From: Chitinophagales bacterium
Lineage (GTDB): Bacteria; Bacteroidota; Bacteroidia; Chitinophagales; Chitinophagaceae
Direction: 5' to 3'
Assembly (NCBI GenBank): GCA_013297995.1
Contig: JAAFJB010000014.1
Location: 1 to 55,220, forward strand
DNA length: 55,220 nt
The notes beneath the pieces are model-generated. The model saw only the letters and a program-made list of their open reading frames with translations, ran no database searches and was not told the origin of the DNA. Of the stretch, positions 34,158-44,300 are shown in pieces (positions within the stretch are counted from its first letter, which is position 1; each line of letters opens with the position of its first letter). The position numbers were made by a program, and so were the translations under genes.

Positions 34158-34550
34158 ATGACTCACAAAAAGAAAATTGTTCACCCACTTAGAGATCCAA
34201 ATTTTGTTACGGGTGCTTATTCCGATGGGGTATTGGTAGGTGATTTGTTATTTGTAAGCGGACAAGCCGCTGTGGATTTTGCATCTTCAAAGTTTGTGCT
34301 AGGAACTATTGAAGAAGAAACCCTGCTTACATTAGATAATATTAAAGCCATTGTGGAAGCCGCGGGTGCTACCATGAATGATATTGTTAAGTGTACAGTT
34401 CATCTATCTGATATCAACGACTTTGATAGGTATAATGCCATTTACGCTAGTTATTTTACCGATATAAAACCAGCCCGTACCACCGTTCAATCGGTATTGG
34501 CAGAAAATATTAAAGTAGAAATTGACGCTATTGTTAAAATACCCGCTTAA
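34158..34550 (+). CDS. RidA-family enamine/imine deaminase
   Basis: A 130-residue cytoplasmic protein of the RidA (YjgF/UK114) family, which hydrolyses reactive enamine/imine intermediates made by PLP enzymes. The segments are YSDGVLVGDLLFVSGQAAVD (about 21-40), ETLLTLDNIKAIVEAAGATM, DIVKCTVHLSDIND, and the key Arg in PARTTVQ (about residue 106). VEIDAIVKIP closes the protein. It is the first gene of a six-gene operon; the next start is 11 bp away. Its neighbour belongs to a PLP dehydratase/aldolase family, which gives exactly the kind of enamine that RidA clears. Confidence 0.92.
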   Translation: MTHKKKIVHPLRDPNFVTGAYSDGVLVGDLLFVSGQAAVDFASSKFVLGTIEEETLLTLDNIKAIVEAAGATMNDIVKCTVHLSDINDFDRYNAIYASYFTDIKPARTTVQSVLAENIKVEIDAIVKIPA

Positions 34551-34561
34551 TCAACAAGGAT

Positions 34562-35659
34562 ATGGATCTAAGGGACTATGAAATTACCAATACCGAAAAT
34601 GTATTTACCCCATCTTTGCTGGTATATCCTGTATGGATGAAGTTGAATATACAAACCGCACTGCATTTGGTTGGTAATAATATTTTACGTCCCCACGTTA
34701 AAACCTGTAAATCTTCTGAATCAATTAAGCTGATGCTGCAAGCAGGTATTAGCCATTTTAAGTGCGCTACCATTGCTGAGGCGGAACTGCTGGCGCTGGT
34801 TTTTGCACCTGATGTGCTACTTGCCTACCAGCCCGTTGCCGCTAATATTCATCGCTTGAAGAATTTGGTAGAAGCCTATCCTGATACCCAGTTCAGTTGC
34901 TTAGTAGATAATCTAACTTCATTAAAAGCCATTGCTGAGATTTTTGGTAATACTGAATTAGGCGTGTTTGTTGACCTTAATATTGGCATGAACCGCACCG
35001 GCGTTTTGCCCGAAAATGCAGCCGCTATTTTTCAAGAGTCTTTACTGTATAGTAACTTAATGGTGAAAGGGGTTCATGCTTATGATGGCCATATTAACGA
35101 TATTGACCTTACCCTTCGTCTGCAAAGGGCCAATGCAGCTCACCAGCTTGCTTGCAAGGTTAAAGCAGAAAGTGAAAGTATACTCGGCTCCTCATTGCAA
35201 CTGGTGATAGGAGGTACGCCCACATTCCCCATTCATGCTCAACAAGAAAACGTGCAATGCAGTCCCGGTACTTTTATTTTTTGGGATCAAGGGTATTCCG
35301 CTTTTAAAGATCTCCCTTTTACCGTTGCGGCTTTATTGGTAACCCGCGTGGTCTCAATTATTAATGATGAATTGATATGTCTCGACTTAGGTCACAAAGC
35401 AGTGGCGGCAGAAAATCCCTTGCATCAGCGGCTCACTTTTATCAACAAAGAAGGAGTTGAATTGGTAAGCCAAAGTGAAGAGCATTTGGTGGTTCGTGTG
35501 GCGGATAGTGCTAAATATAGAATAGGTGAATTATGGTATGCCATACCCTATCATATCTGCCCTACAGTGGCATTGTACAACGAACTGCAGGTGGTAGAAA
35601 ATAAGCAGGTTACCCAAGAATGGGTGGTATGTGCTAGGAATAGAAAATTAGTGAATTAA
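34562..35659 (+). CDS. D-threonine aldolase / D-serine dehydratase-family PLP enzyme
   Basis: A 365-residue cytoplasmic fold-type III (alanine-racemase-like) PLP enzyme. RPHVKTCKS carries the PLP Lys47; GVFVDLNIGMNRTGV (134-148) and VIGGTPTFP (215-223) are further cofactor-site segments. PYHICPTVALYNEL has the His331-x-Cys333 metal-binding pair of this family. Members act on D-threonine and other D-beta-hydroxy-amino acids (aldolase) or dehydrate D-serine and D-threo-3-hydroxyaspartate. Which one applies here cannot be told. The RidA upstream and an aminotransferase downstream favour a dehydratase giving an enamine and keto acid, but this is inference. A purine-rich AAGGA lies 5 bp before the ATG. 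Confidence 0.88.
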   Translation: MDLRDYEITNTENVFTPSLLVYPVWMKLNIQTALHLVGNNILRPHVKTCKSSESIKLMLQAGISHFKCATIAEAELLALVFAPDVLLAYQPVAANIHRLKNLVEAYPDTQFSCLVDNLTSLKAIAEIFGNTELGVFVDLNIGMNRTGVLPENAAAIFQESLLYSNLMVKGVHAYDGHINDIDLTLRLQRANAAHQLACKVKAESESILGSSLQLVIGGTPTFPIHAQQENVQCSPGTFIFWDQGYSAFKDLPFTVAALLVTRVVSIINDELICLDLGHKAVAAENPLHQRLTFINKEGVELVSQSEEHLVVRVADSAKYRIGELWYAIPYHICPTVALYNELQVVENKQVTQEWVVCARNRKLVN

Positions 35660-35687
35660 TCTGTTAATTGAAAACGGTATTTGAAAT

Positions 35688-36989
35688 ATGAGAGTATATG
35701 ATGAGTCAGCGGCTTTATTAGCAAGAGCAAAAAATTCTTTAGCAGGTGGTGTGTCATCAGAATTTAGAAGATACAACCATCCTCACGCTATATTTTATAG
35801 TCACGCCTCTGGAACTAAAATAGTAGATGTTGATGGCAATGAGTATTTAGATTTCACCCTTAGTCAAGGCCCACTTATACTCGGTCACAACCATCCCCAT
35901 GTAACTAAGCGGGTGGAAGACTATGCGCGTAATGGACAACTCTATGCTGGCCAGCATATTTTAGAAGTAGAGCTGGCAGAAAAACTGCAGCAACTGATTC
36001 CTTCGGCCGAATTAATGCGTTTTTGTTTGGATGGTTCCGAAGCCGTGCAAACCGCATTCCGGTTGGCAAGGGCAAAAACAGGAAAGAAAAAATTCTTACG
36101 ATTTGAAGGGCATTATCATGGCTGGCTCGACAATGTTGCTTGGGGTATTTCAGCTCCTTCCATTGAAGCGCTTGGTAGTAGAGAACTGCCCGAAGTATTT
36201 CCTTGGAGTGCGGGTCTTCCTGAAACAGTGCAAGAAGAATTCATTACCATTCCTTGGAACAACCTTGCCTTATTGCGCAGCACGGTGGAGAAATACCATG
36301 CCGATATAGCCGCTATTATTACCGAGCCCATCATGTGCAATAGTGGTTGCATTCTGCCAGTGCCGGGCTTCTTGCAAGGCATGCGTGAATTGTGTACCCA
36401 ATATAATATCACTTTAATTTTTGATGAAGTAATTACGGGTTTTAGAACCGCACTGGGCGGCGCGCAATCGCTGTATCAAATAACACCGGACCTCTCCATC
36501 TTTGCCAAAGCTATGGCCAGCGGTTATCCCATTTCTGCCATTGTAGGTAGAAAAGATTGGATGAATTTAATGGTTGAAAGCAAAGTAATTCATGCCGGTA
36601 CTATGAATAGCAGCAACTCTTGTGTGGCTGCTGCATTGGGTACTATTGAAGCATTAGAAGCAGATCCCAACACGCATACACGCATCTATCAATTGGGTAA
36701 AAAATTAATGGAGGGCTTGGTACAGATCAACCATACATACCAACAGAATATGCTGGTACAAGGTCTCGGCCCTATGTTGCATATTGGCTTCACCCATCTT
36801 AAAGAAGTAAACAATTTTAGAGATGTATTAACCTATGATAAGGTAAAGCTGGGAAAATTTATTGCGGGCATGCACAATGAAGGCATACGGATTATTGGGA
36901 GGGGACTTTGGTATATTTCTGCTGTGCATACAGAGGCGGAGATTGATCAAGCATTGGAAGTGGCAGATAAAGTAATGGCTCAACTATAA
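35688..36989 (+). CDS. Class III aminotransferase, glutamate-1-semialdehyde-mutase-like
   Basis: A 433-residue cytoplasmic PLP enzyme of the class III aminotransferase family, nearest in style to HemL. The signs are AKNSLAGGVSSEFRRYN (14-30), FTLSQGPLILGHNHP (56-70), FCLDGSEAVQTAFRLARAKT (112-131), FEGHYHGWLD (139-148), FDEVITGFR with Asp246, and the PLP Lys274 in FAKAMASGYP. HemL proper has SNGTEA and DEVMTGFR; the differing residues and the catabolic neighbours argue against a haem role. Relatives transaminate or migrate amino groups in amino acids and beta-amino acids. The MFS gene follows 5 bp later. Confidence 0.88.
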   Translation: MRVYDESAALLARAKNSLAGGVSSEFRRYNHPHAIFYSHASGTKIVDVDGNEYLDFTLSQGPLILGHNHPHVTKRVEDYARNGQLYAGQHILEVELAEKLQQLIPSAELMRFCLDGSEAVQTAFRLARAKTGKKKFLRFEGHYHGWLDNVAWGISAPSIEALGSRELPEVFPWSAGLPETVQEEFITIPWNNLALLRSTVEKYHADIAAIITEPIMCNSGCILPVPGFLQGMRELCTQYNITLIFDEVITGFRTALGGAQSLYQITPDLSIFAKAMASGYPISAIVGRKDWMNLMVESKVIHAGTMNSSNSCVAAALGTIEALEADPNTHTRIYQLGKKLMEGLVQINHTYQQNMLVQGLGPMLHIGFTHLKEVNNFRDVLTYDKVKLGKFIAGMHNEGIRIIGRGLWYISAVHTEAEIDQALEVADKVMAQL

Positions 36990-36994
36990 AGCAA

Positions 36995-38245
36995 ATGCAA
37001 TTGAAAAAAAATTTTTTACCACTGTTGATGATTGGGCTGCTCTTTGCCGTATTCGGTTTTGCCGCTTGGCTAAACAGTCTTCTCATTCCTTATTTTCAGC
37101 TCACCTTAGAATTAACCAATGTGCAAACCACTTTGGTGACTTTTGCTTTTTTTATTGCTTATGTAATTATGGCATTGCCCTCTAGCTGGGTATTGAAAAA
37201 AATAGGGTTTAGGAGTGGACTGGTACTGGGTTTGGTACTAATGGCTGCTGGGGCTTTATTATTTATTCCTGCGGCTTATGCAAGGGCTTACTGGTTGTTT
37301 TTAATTGGCTTATTTGTAATGGGAACGGGGCAGGCATTGCTGCAAACCGCAGCCAACCCCTATATCACCATTCTCGGGCCTATTGAGAGTGCTGCGCAAC
37401 GCAATAGTTTTATGGGGGTTTGTAATAAGTTGGCGGGCATTGCCAGTCAACACCTACTAGGCCCCATTCTGCTGCTGAATGCAGACCATTTATTAGCGCA
37501 ATTGCATACCATGACTGCCACCGACAAAACGCTGGCATTAGATGCCATGCTTTTAAGGGTGGTAAATCCCTATTGGGTAATGACTGCTTCCTTGCTGGGC
37601 ATTGCTTTACTAATGTGGTTGGTGAAGCTACCAGCCGTAAATGAAGAAGAAAACAATGCAGACGCTTCAGGAATTACCAAAGCAAGTGTGTGGTTGTATC
37701 CCAACCTAATATTAGGAGTGATGGCATTGTTTTGTGCCGAAGGATTAGAAAGTATTACCAGCTATTATATTATTCCTTATGGCCAGTATATGGGTTTTTC
37801 ATTGGCAGCTTCGCAGCATTTTGTAGACTATATAATTTATGCCATGTTAGCGGGTTATTTCTGCGGTATTTTTTTTATACCCAAATATATCAGTCAAAAC
37901 AAAGCACTTTCTATCTGTGCTTTTATAGGTATGGTACTTTGTGTGATTGCTATTTTCTCAGGTGGCTTTACGGCGGTAGTTTGTATGATAGGAATGGGTT
38001 TTTGTAATGCCCTTAACTGGCCCTCTATCTGGCCCTTGGCCATTAAAGGGGTAGGAGGATTTACCAAAACAGCTTCTGCTATGCTTATTATGGCCATTGC
38101 AGGAGATGCTGTATTTCCTATACTTTATGAAAATTTAAATACCCATTTTGGAATTGCAGCGGGCATAGGCTTGTTGCTGATTTTTTATGTAGTTATTTTT
38201 TACTATGCAAGGGTAGGGTATAAAAAAATGGACTGGAAAATCTAA
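36995..38245 (+). CDS. MFS transporter of FucP-like (FHS) type
   Basis: A 416-residue inner-membrane protein with about 12 hydrophobic segments. LLFAVFGFAAWLNSLLIPYF (15-34), FFIAYVIMALPSSWVLKKIG (51-70), and GTGQALLQTAANPYITILGP (about 111-130) match the FHS family of sugar:proton symporters, to which FucP belongs. The second half starts near SVWLYPNLILGVMALFCAEG. The family mostly imports fucose, galactose or other sugars, so the substrate of this one may be sugar-like or an amino-sugar acid rather than a plain amino acid. It overlaps none but stands 5 bp after the aminotransferase. Confidence 0.88.
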   Translation: MQLKKNFLPLLMIGLLFAVFGFAAWLNSLLIPYFQLTLELTNVQTTLVTFAFFIAYVIMALPSSWVLKKIGFRSGLVLGLVLMAAGALLFIPAAYARAYWLFLIGLFVMGTGQALLQTAANPYITILGPIESAAQRNSFMGVCNKLAGIASQHLLGPILLLNADHLLAQLHTMTATDKTLALDAMLLRVVNPYWVMTASLLGIALLMWLVKLPAVNEEENNADASGITKASVWLYPNLILGVMALFCAEGLESITSYYIIPYGQYMGFSLAASQHFVDYIIYAMLAGYFCGIFFIPKYISQNKALSICAFIGMVLCVIAIFSGGFTAVVCMIGMGFCNALNWPSIWPLAIKGVGGFTKTASAMLIMAIAGDAVFPILYENLNTHFGIAAGIGLLLIFYVVIFYYARVGYKKMDWKI

Positions 38246-38274
38246 ATATATTGATGAATTAAAAAAAATATTCT

Positions 38275-39294
38275 ATGCAAAAACAAAACGCGACAAATGA
38301 AATAGGAGTAGTAGGGTTGGGACTGATGGGGTGCAGCATTATCACTGCTTTACTCATGTCTGGCAATAAAGTAATTGCACTGGCACCCTTGCCCGATGAT
38401 ATGAAAAATGCGCCCAACAAAATAATGCATTATTTAGAAGATGCTTATGGGAATGGATTTTCTACCTATACCCCTGCACAAAATTTAGAAAGACTGGTAT
38501 ACACGGAGGATTATGCTGAACTGGCTAATTGCGATATCACCATGGAATGCGTATCTGAAAATCTAGAGATTAAAAAAAAGGTATATGCAAATATTGAAAA
38601 ATTCATTTCACCTAAATCAATTCTCACCACCAATACCTCTGCACTGCCCATTACACTATTAAAAGATTTTGTGCAATATCCCAATCGCTTTATTGGTATG
38701 CATTGGGCAGAGCCCGCATTCACTACCAAATTTTTAGAAATTGTTTGCAGCTCAGCTACCGATATTACCATTGCTGAATACCTGTATGAATTGGCCAGTG
38801 GCTGGGGCAAAGAACCCACATTGGTTCGTAAAGACATACGTGGGTTTATCACCAATCGCATTATGTATGCCATGTACCGAGAAGCTTTTTTTCTGGTAGA
38901 GAATGGCTATGCAACTATTGAAGATGTAGACCGTACTTGTCGCAACGATGGTGGTCACTGGATGCCATTCTGCGGCCTATTTAGGTATATGGATATTACG
39001 GGCTTACAGGCTTATTACAGTGTGATGAAAGATTTGTTTCCAACACTGAATAACCAAGCGCATGTACCCACGCTTATTGAAGGTATTGCCAAGCAAGGGG
39101 GCAATGGAATTGTGAATGGAAAAGGCTTTTACAGTTATACACCCGAAGAGGCGGCGGAATGGGAAAAAGCCTATGAAGAGTTTTCGTTCGATATCAGTAG
39201 GCTTTCAGCCAAATTTCCAATAGATATGGTGGAGAAAAGATTACTGGAAAAAGCGGCAGTAAATTTTGTAAACAACAACGGAAAAATAGAATAG
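38275..39294 (+). CDS. 3-hydroxyacyl-CoA-dehydrogenase-family NAD-dependent oxidoreductase
   Basis: A 339-residue cytoplasmic dehydrogenase with an N-terminal Rossmann domain (GVVGLGLMGCSI, Gly-rich loop near 12-23) and a C-terminal helical 3HCDH domain. LTTNTSALPIT (about 118-128) and RFIGMHWAEPA, holding the likely catalytic His, are the family's active-site segments. GFITNRIMYAMYREAFFLVE and ATIEDVDRTCRNDGGH mark the second domain. No thiolase or acyl-CoA ligase lies nearby, so it probably oxidises a free beta-hydroxy acid, as L-gulonate and 3-hydroxyisobutyrate-like enzymes do, rather than a fatty acyl-CoA. It stands 29 bp after the MFS gene. Confidence 0.85.
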   Translation: MQKQNATNEIGVVGLGLMGCSIITALLMSGNKVIALAPLPDDMKNAPNKIMHYLEDAYGNGFSTYTPAQNLERLVYTEDYAELANCDITMECVSENLEIKKKVYANIEKFISPKSILTTNTSALPITLLKDFVQYPNRFIGMHWAEPAFTTKFLEIVCSSATDITIAEYLYELASGWGKEPTLVRKDIRGFITNRIMYAMYREAFFLVENGYATIEDVDRTCRNDGGHWMPFCGLFRYMDITGLQAYYSVMKDLFPTLNNQAHVPTLIEGIAKQGGNGIVNGKGFYSYTPEEAAEWEKAYEEFSFDISRLSAKFPIDMVEKRLLEKAAVNFVNNNGKIE

Positions 39295-39300
39295 TGAACT

Positions 39301-40401
39301 ATGTTTATAATTGATGCACATTTAGACCTCGCTACCAATGCCATCACCCTTAATAGAGATCTTACCCAGCCCGTACAATCCATTCGAGATAAGGAAATAA
39401 AAATGGGTTGGGATGATACCCAAGATAGGGGCAAAGGCACGGTAGCACTACCTGAAATAAGAAAGGGAAATATAGGATTGGTAGTAGCCACTATTATTTC
39501 TCGCTATGCCAAAGAAGGCAATCCGTTGGCTACGTTAAAACTACCTGGCTGGCATTCACCCGAACAGGCTTATGCTTACGGTCAAGCCCAATTGGCATGG
39601 TACAAAGTAATGGAAGAAAAAGGAGAGATGGTGCAGATTAGCAATGCCCAACAGTTGTTGAATCACTTAGCAATATGGGCCGATGATTCGGTGAGTAATA
39701 GCATTAAGCCAGTGGGGTATATACTCAGTTTGGAGGGGGCAGATTCCATCATTAATTTTAATTATTTAGAGCGGTATTATGAAAGTGGATTAAGGGCCCT
39801 TGGTCCCGCGCATTTTGGGCCAGGTAGGTATGCAGCAGGTACGCATAGTGATGGAAGTGGGTTTACAAAAATTGGTAGGGAATTGTTGCAGAAAATGGAT
39901 GCGTTGAATATGATTTTAGACGCTACACATTTAACCGATACGGGTTTTTTTGAGGCCATGGATCTGTTTAAAGGGCCAGTATGGGCGAGTCACCAAAACT
40001 GCAGGGCATTGGTTGAAGGAGAGCGGCAGTTTAGTGATGACCAGTTGAAACAAATTATAGAAAGGGATGGGGTAATAGGGGGAGCATTAGACACTTGGAT
40101 GCTGCATCCGTCGTTTGAGATGGCAAAATCTAACCCGAGAGAAATGGGTATTAATTTGGAGAAATTGGTAGATCATTTTGATCATATTTGTCAGTTGGCA
40201 GGTAATAGTTGCCATATAGGATTTGGAAGTGATTTAGATGGCTTGTTTGGAACAGAGCAAACGCCTTATGATATGGATACCATTGCTGATATGGGTAAGT
40301 TTGGAGGAATATTAAGTAAGAGAGGCTATGCGCAAAAAGACATAGAAAATATTTTTTCTGGTAATTGGTTGCGAATGATGGGTAAGTTGTGGGGTGAATA
40401 A
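39301..40401 (+). CDS. Peptidase M19 (membrane-dipeptidase family) hydrolase, cytoplasmic form
   Basis: A 366-residue metal-dependent hydrolase of the M19 renal-dipeptidase family. The zinc ligands are in place: His7 and Asp9 in DAHLD, Glu145 in LSLEGAD, His210 in DATHLTD, His231 in ASHQN, and Asp311 in GFGSDLDG. There is no signal peptide, so it works in the cytoplasm. M19 enzymes split dipeptides and, unusually, accept a D-residue at the C-terminal side. That property fits an operon with a D-amino-acid enzyme. It stands 6 bp after the dehydrogenase gene and 32 bp before the AraR-like gene. Confidence 0.9.
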   Translation: MFIIDAHLDLATNAITLNRDLTQPVQSIRDKEIKMGWDDTQDRGKGTVALPEIRKGNIGLVVATIISRYAKEGNPLATLKLPGWHSPEQAYAYGQAQLAWYKVMEEKGEMVQISNAQQLLNHLAIWADDSVSNSIKPVGYILSLEGADSIINFNYLERYYESGLRALGPAHFGPGRYAAGTHSDGSGFTKIGRELLQKMDALNMILDATHLTDTGFFEAMDLFKGPVWASHQNCRALVEGERQFSDDQLKQIIERDGVIGGALDTWMLHPSFEMAKSNPREMGINLEKLVDHFDHICQLAGNSCHIGFGSDLDGLFGTEQTPYDMDTIADMGKFGGILSKRGYAQKDIENIFSGNWLRMMGKLWGE

Positions 40402-40433
40402 TTATTCCGATATTCGGCTAAAAATTGCAAAAC

Positions 40434-41159
40434 ATGCCAATCAGTGTTAGAAAGCCCAATAAATACGCAAAACAAACCCGACTCCTGGCTGCAGTGGACT
40501 GTATCATATTTGGTTTTGATGGCACTCAGTTGCAAATTTTACTTATAAAAAGAGCTATTCAGCCCCTAAAAGGCAACTGGAGTTTGATGGGGGGCTTTGT
40601 TGAGCCTTTCGAAAGTGTGGATGAAGCAGCCGCAGGGATTTTAAAAAAACTCACTGGCTTGTCTGGTGTTTACTTGGAGCAAATGCACTGTTTTGGTGAT
40701 TTAAATAGAGATACCATTGAGCGAACTATTTCCGTAGCTTATTTTGCGCTGATTGATATTCTCAAATACAAAGAACAAATCAGCCACGAATATCAAGCTG
40801 AATGGTTCCCTATACATGAAATACCTAAGCTGCTTTTTGACCATGAAGTGATGATTGAAATGGGTAGAAAAAAATTGCAATATAAAGCAGCCCTTCACCC
40901 CATTCTATTTGAATTGCTGCCATCTAAATTTACGCTTCCTCAATTGCTGCTACTATATGAAGCCATTTATGATGCTAACATTGATAAAAGAAATTTTACC
41001 CGTAAAGTACATGCAACTGGGCTATTGATTAAACTCAATGAAAAAGACAAAGACAGTTCCAAAAAAGGTGCTTTTTATTACAAACTCAATCGGGTGAATT
41101 ATCGGTCTAACCTCCAAGCCTTTCTTTATATTGTTCCCAATGCCCATAAATTGTTTTAG
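40434..41159 (+). CDS. araR: AraR-like Nudix-family transcriptional regulator
   Basis: The frame extends to a TTG at 40425, but the ATG at 40434 gives the natural start (MPISVRKPNKYAKQTRLLAA). The 241-residue protein has an N-terminal Nudix-fold domain (about 15-140) and a C-terminal winged helix (FTLPQLLLLYEAIYDANIDK and NFTRKV, about 165-190), the plan of NrtR-type regulators. The Nudix box reads GGFVEPFESVDEAAAGILKK, where the catalytic REUxEE glutamates are lost, so it should sense a ligand rather than cleave one. In Bacteroidota, regulators of this plan (AraR) respond to L-arabinose and control arabinose genes. The arabinofuranosidase-like genes and araB downstream agree. Palindromes at 41195 and 41353 are likely operators. 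Confidence 0.82.
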   Translation: MPISVRKPNKYAKQTRLLAAVDCIIFGFDGTQLQILLIKRAIQPLKGNWSLMGGFVEPFESVDEAAAGILKKLTGLSGVYLEQMHCFGDLNRDTIERTISVAYFALIDILKYKEQISHEYQAEWFPIHEIPKLLFDHEVMIEMGRKKLQYKAALHPILFELLPSKFTLPQLLLLYEAIYDANIDKRNFTRKVHATGLLIKLNEKDKDSSKKGAFYYKLNRVNYRSNLQAFLYIVPNAHKLF

Positions 41160-41194
41160 TGTCAATATAATAGCTTGCCAATTGATTTTTTTTA

Positions 41195-41218
41195 AAAATA
41201 TTACCTAAGTAATATTTT
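41195..41218. promoter_or_regulatory. Inverted repeat between araR and susC
   Basis: Perfect 10-bp arms (AAAATATTAC/GTAATATTTT) flank CTAA. It starts 36 bp after the AraR-like gene, so it may be a weak terminator of the upstream operon or an operator. The same ATATTAC half-site appears in the palindrome at 2413. Confidence 0.45.
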
Positions 41219-41352
41219 CGAGCGGAATATTTTTGATTGGTTGCCTAGTAAAGTAATTTAACTAAATCAATGTTTCCACTTTAATATTCTAAAGCGAAAA
41301 ACTTCAATTTAGGAGCATTGAAATATTTTTTACTTTTTTTTGTGATATTAAA

Positions 41353-41375
41353 ATAAGTGTTATATTCACACTTAT
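41353..41375. promoter_or_regulatory. Candidate AraR operator before susC
   Basis: Two perfect 8-bp arms (ATAAGTGT and ACACTTAT) flank a 7-base spacer, 23 bp in all, ending 14 bp before the susC start. The size and symmetry fit a dimeric repressor such as AraR. A third AAGTG-like half-site (GCACTTA) lies just downstream at 41384-41390. Confidence 0.6.
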
Positions 41376-41389
41376 AAACGATTGCACTT

Positions 41390-44300
41390 ATGAAAAAAAA
41401 TCTAGCATTACTAGTTTTTTTTGCTGTAACTAGTATTTATGCCATTGCACAGCAAACAACAATTACTGGCGTAATTAAAAATTCTTCAGGACAACCAGTT
41501 CCAAATGCCTCCATCAATGTTAAGGGATCAAAAAATGGAGTTGTTGCAGACGACGTTGGAAAATTTTCAATTTCTGCCGAAAAAAAGAACCTTGTTTTGG
41601 TTATTAATTCACTGGGTTTCAAATCTCTAGAACTTAATGTTTCCGGCCAATCCAACTTGTCTATTGTACTCGAAGATGCAATAGTGGATGCATCGGAAGT
41701 GGTAGTAGTAGGGTATGGAAGTCAGCGAAAAAAAGATGCCACAGGTTCTATTTCGTCCATTAAAGCACGCGATTTAAATAGCGTGAATGCAGTGAGTGTT
41801 GATAATATGCTGCAAGGTAAAGCAGCAGGTGTATCAATACTACAAAGATCAGCCCAGCCTGGTGGGGGGCTTAATATTGTTATTAGAGGCGCGTTATCTC
41901 CAAATGGAAGTAATGAGCCATTATACGTTATTGACGGGGTGCCACTAACTACTGTTGGTGCCGTTAGCGCAGGTAAAACTGGAGCTGGTGGTAATAACAA
42001 TATTGATGGGGTAGATAGAAGTCCATTGGCTTCCATCAATCCAAATGATATTGCAACCATTGATATTCTTAAAGATGCAAGCGCTGCGGCAATTTACGGA
42101 GCTGCTGCGGCAAATGGTGTGGTACTAATTACTACTAAAAAAGGAAATAGTGGAAAGCCAACTGTGTCTTTTACAAACTCCTATTCATCTCAATCAGTTG
42201 CCAAACAAGCAGAAGTATTGGGTGCTAAAGAATTCATGAATTTATCGAATATTGCACTAAAAGAAAGATGGTTGTTTGATAATAGGTATGCGCCTTATGG
42301 CACTACGCCTGCGCCTTCTTCTGGTTGGGGGGTTAACTATACGCCAGCGGATATTGCAGCAGCCACAACAAGTTACAATCACAACGACGCAATTTTTAGA
42401 ACGGGTACCATTCTGGATAATAATTTATCTATCTCAGGTGGAAATGACGCCACTAAATACTATGCATCTTTCAACTATTTAGATCAAAAATCTTTATTGC
42501 GAACCACAGATTTTGCAAGGGTTTCTGGAAGGATCAATTTAGATCAAACTTTTAATAAATGGCTGAAGCTATCACTGAATACTTTTTATTCACAATCAGA
42601 TGCAAACAATCCCAGTATTGGTGGTTCAAGAACTCCTCAAAACGAGGCAAGGCAAACCCAAGCGGCATTATTCTTCTCGCCTAGAATTCCTTTAATAAAT
42701 CTAGATGGCTCACTTGCCATTAATGATTTGCCTAAAACACCCAATCCTGCGGCTTGGTTTCTTATGAAAGATCGTTCTATTAATAAACGCTTCTTTATTT
42801 CGGCTAATCTTCAAGCTAAAATTACTAGTGAAATAAACGCTAATGTGGTACTAGGCTACGATAATACCAATGCAGGGCGACAGAATTTTTCACCTACAAC
42901 GGCTAAATTACCCGAACAACCAACTTCCAACTTTGGGGGGTTCTCTAATAATGAAAACAACAATTTTAGTCTGGAAACTTATTTTACTTACAATAAGCAA
43001 TTTGGTATTGATCATAAATTTACTGCTGTACTTGGTGCTGGCTATTATAAAGCAAATGGCACCAATTATGGAATGTCTGTTTTTAATATTCCAACAGATG
43101 TTGTTGAAAATTATAATCTTTCGCTCGCTCCTCAAAGCGACTTAAATGCATTCTATTCTGGCAAATTTGCTAGAACCAAAATATCGCAATTTGGAAGAAT
43201 CAATTATTCGTATAGAGACAAGTATTTTTTTGGACTCACAGCTAGAAATGATGGATCTAGTTCTTTTCCTCCTGCTAAGAAATGGGGTTTTTTCCCAGCT
43301 GTTTCTGCAGCATGGAATATATCAGACGAAAAATTCCTGATGGGAAATAAAATCTTAAACAGTCTTAAACTCAGAGCTAGTTATGGAGCAACTGGTAATG
43401 AAAGCTTTCTTGCTAATAATATTTATTACGTGAACCAGTATGCAGCCGTATATGGCACTAATTATTATTTGGGAGGCCAACAAAATTCAGGTGTTATTCA
43501 AACACAATTAGCCAATCCAAACTTGAAATGGGAGACTGATATTACCACCAATATTGGGATAGATTTTGAATTCTTTAAAGGTAGAATTACAGGTTCTTTT
43601 GATTTATTTGAAAGAACGGCTAAAGATTTATTAGACTTTGCTAGACTTCCTTTTAACTCCTCAATTACTTTTATTGCTCAAAACGTTGGATCTACTAGAA
43701 GCAGAGGTTTTGACTTTGCATTGAATGGGAAAGTCATTGAGAAAAGAGATTTAAACTGGACTCTCAATATGAATATCAGTAGAAGTTTTGTTTCTTGGGC
43801 AAAACGAAATCCAAATGTAGCGCTAAGTCCCTGGATTGGAGAAACCGATGGCGTATTTGATATTTATGGTTGGCAAACAAATGGATTTTTTAAATCCGAT
43901 GCAGAAGTTAAAGCGTACAAATCGGGTGCTGGTGCAGTAATTCAACCTGGTTCATTTGCGGGAAATCCCAGATATATTGACCAAAATAATGATGGTAAAT
44001 TGAATCAATTAGACCTTGTTAAGCTGGGCAATTACGACCCTTCATTTAACTTTGGTTTGGGTACTAGTTTACAGTATAAATCTTTCGATCTAAATATTCA
44101 AACCTATGGATTTATTGGTAGGTCTATGTTTGATGGTTGGCAATCTTTTGGTAGCTTATATATTTTGGCAGATAAAGTAAACCAACATGTTTCTGTGAGA
44201 GATGTTTGGTCTTCTGTAAATCAAAGTGGAACTAGGCCAGGTGTAGGAGGCGGACCAACCGAAGCCAATAACCCAACTGGTATCACTGATTATTTTTTAA

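Noticed and set aside
35688..36989. HemL (haem biosynthesis) for the class III aminotransferase
   Set aside because: Key HemL segments differ and the neighbours are catabolic, so only a HemL-like label is justified.
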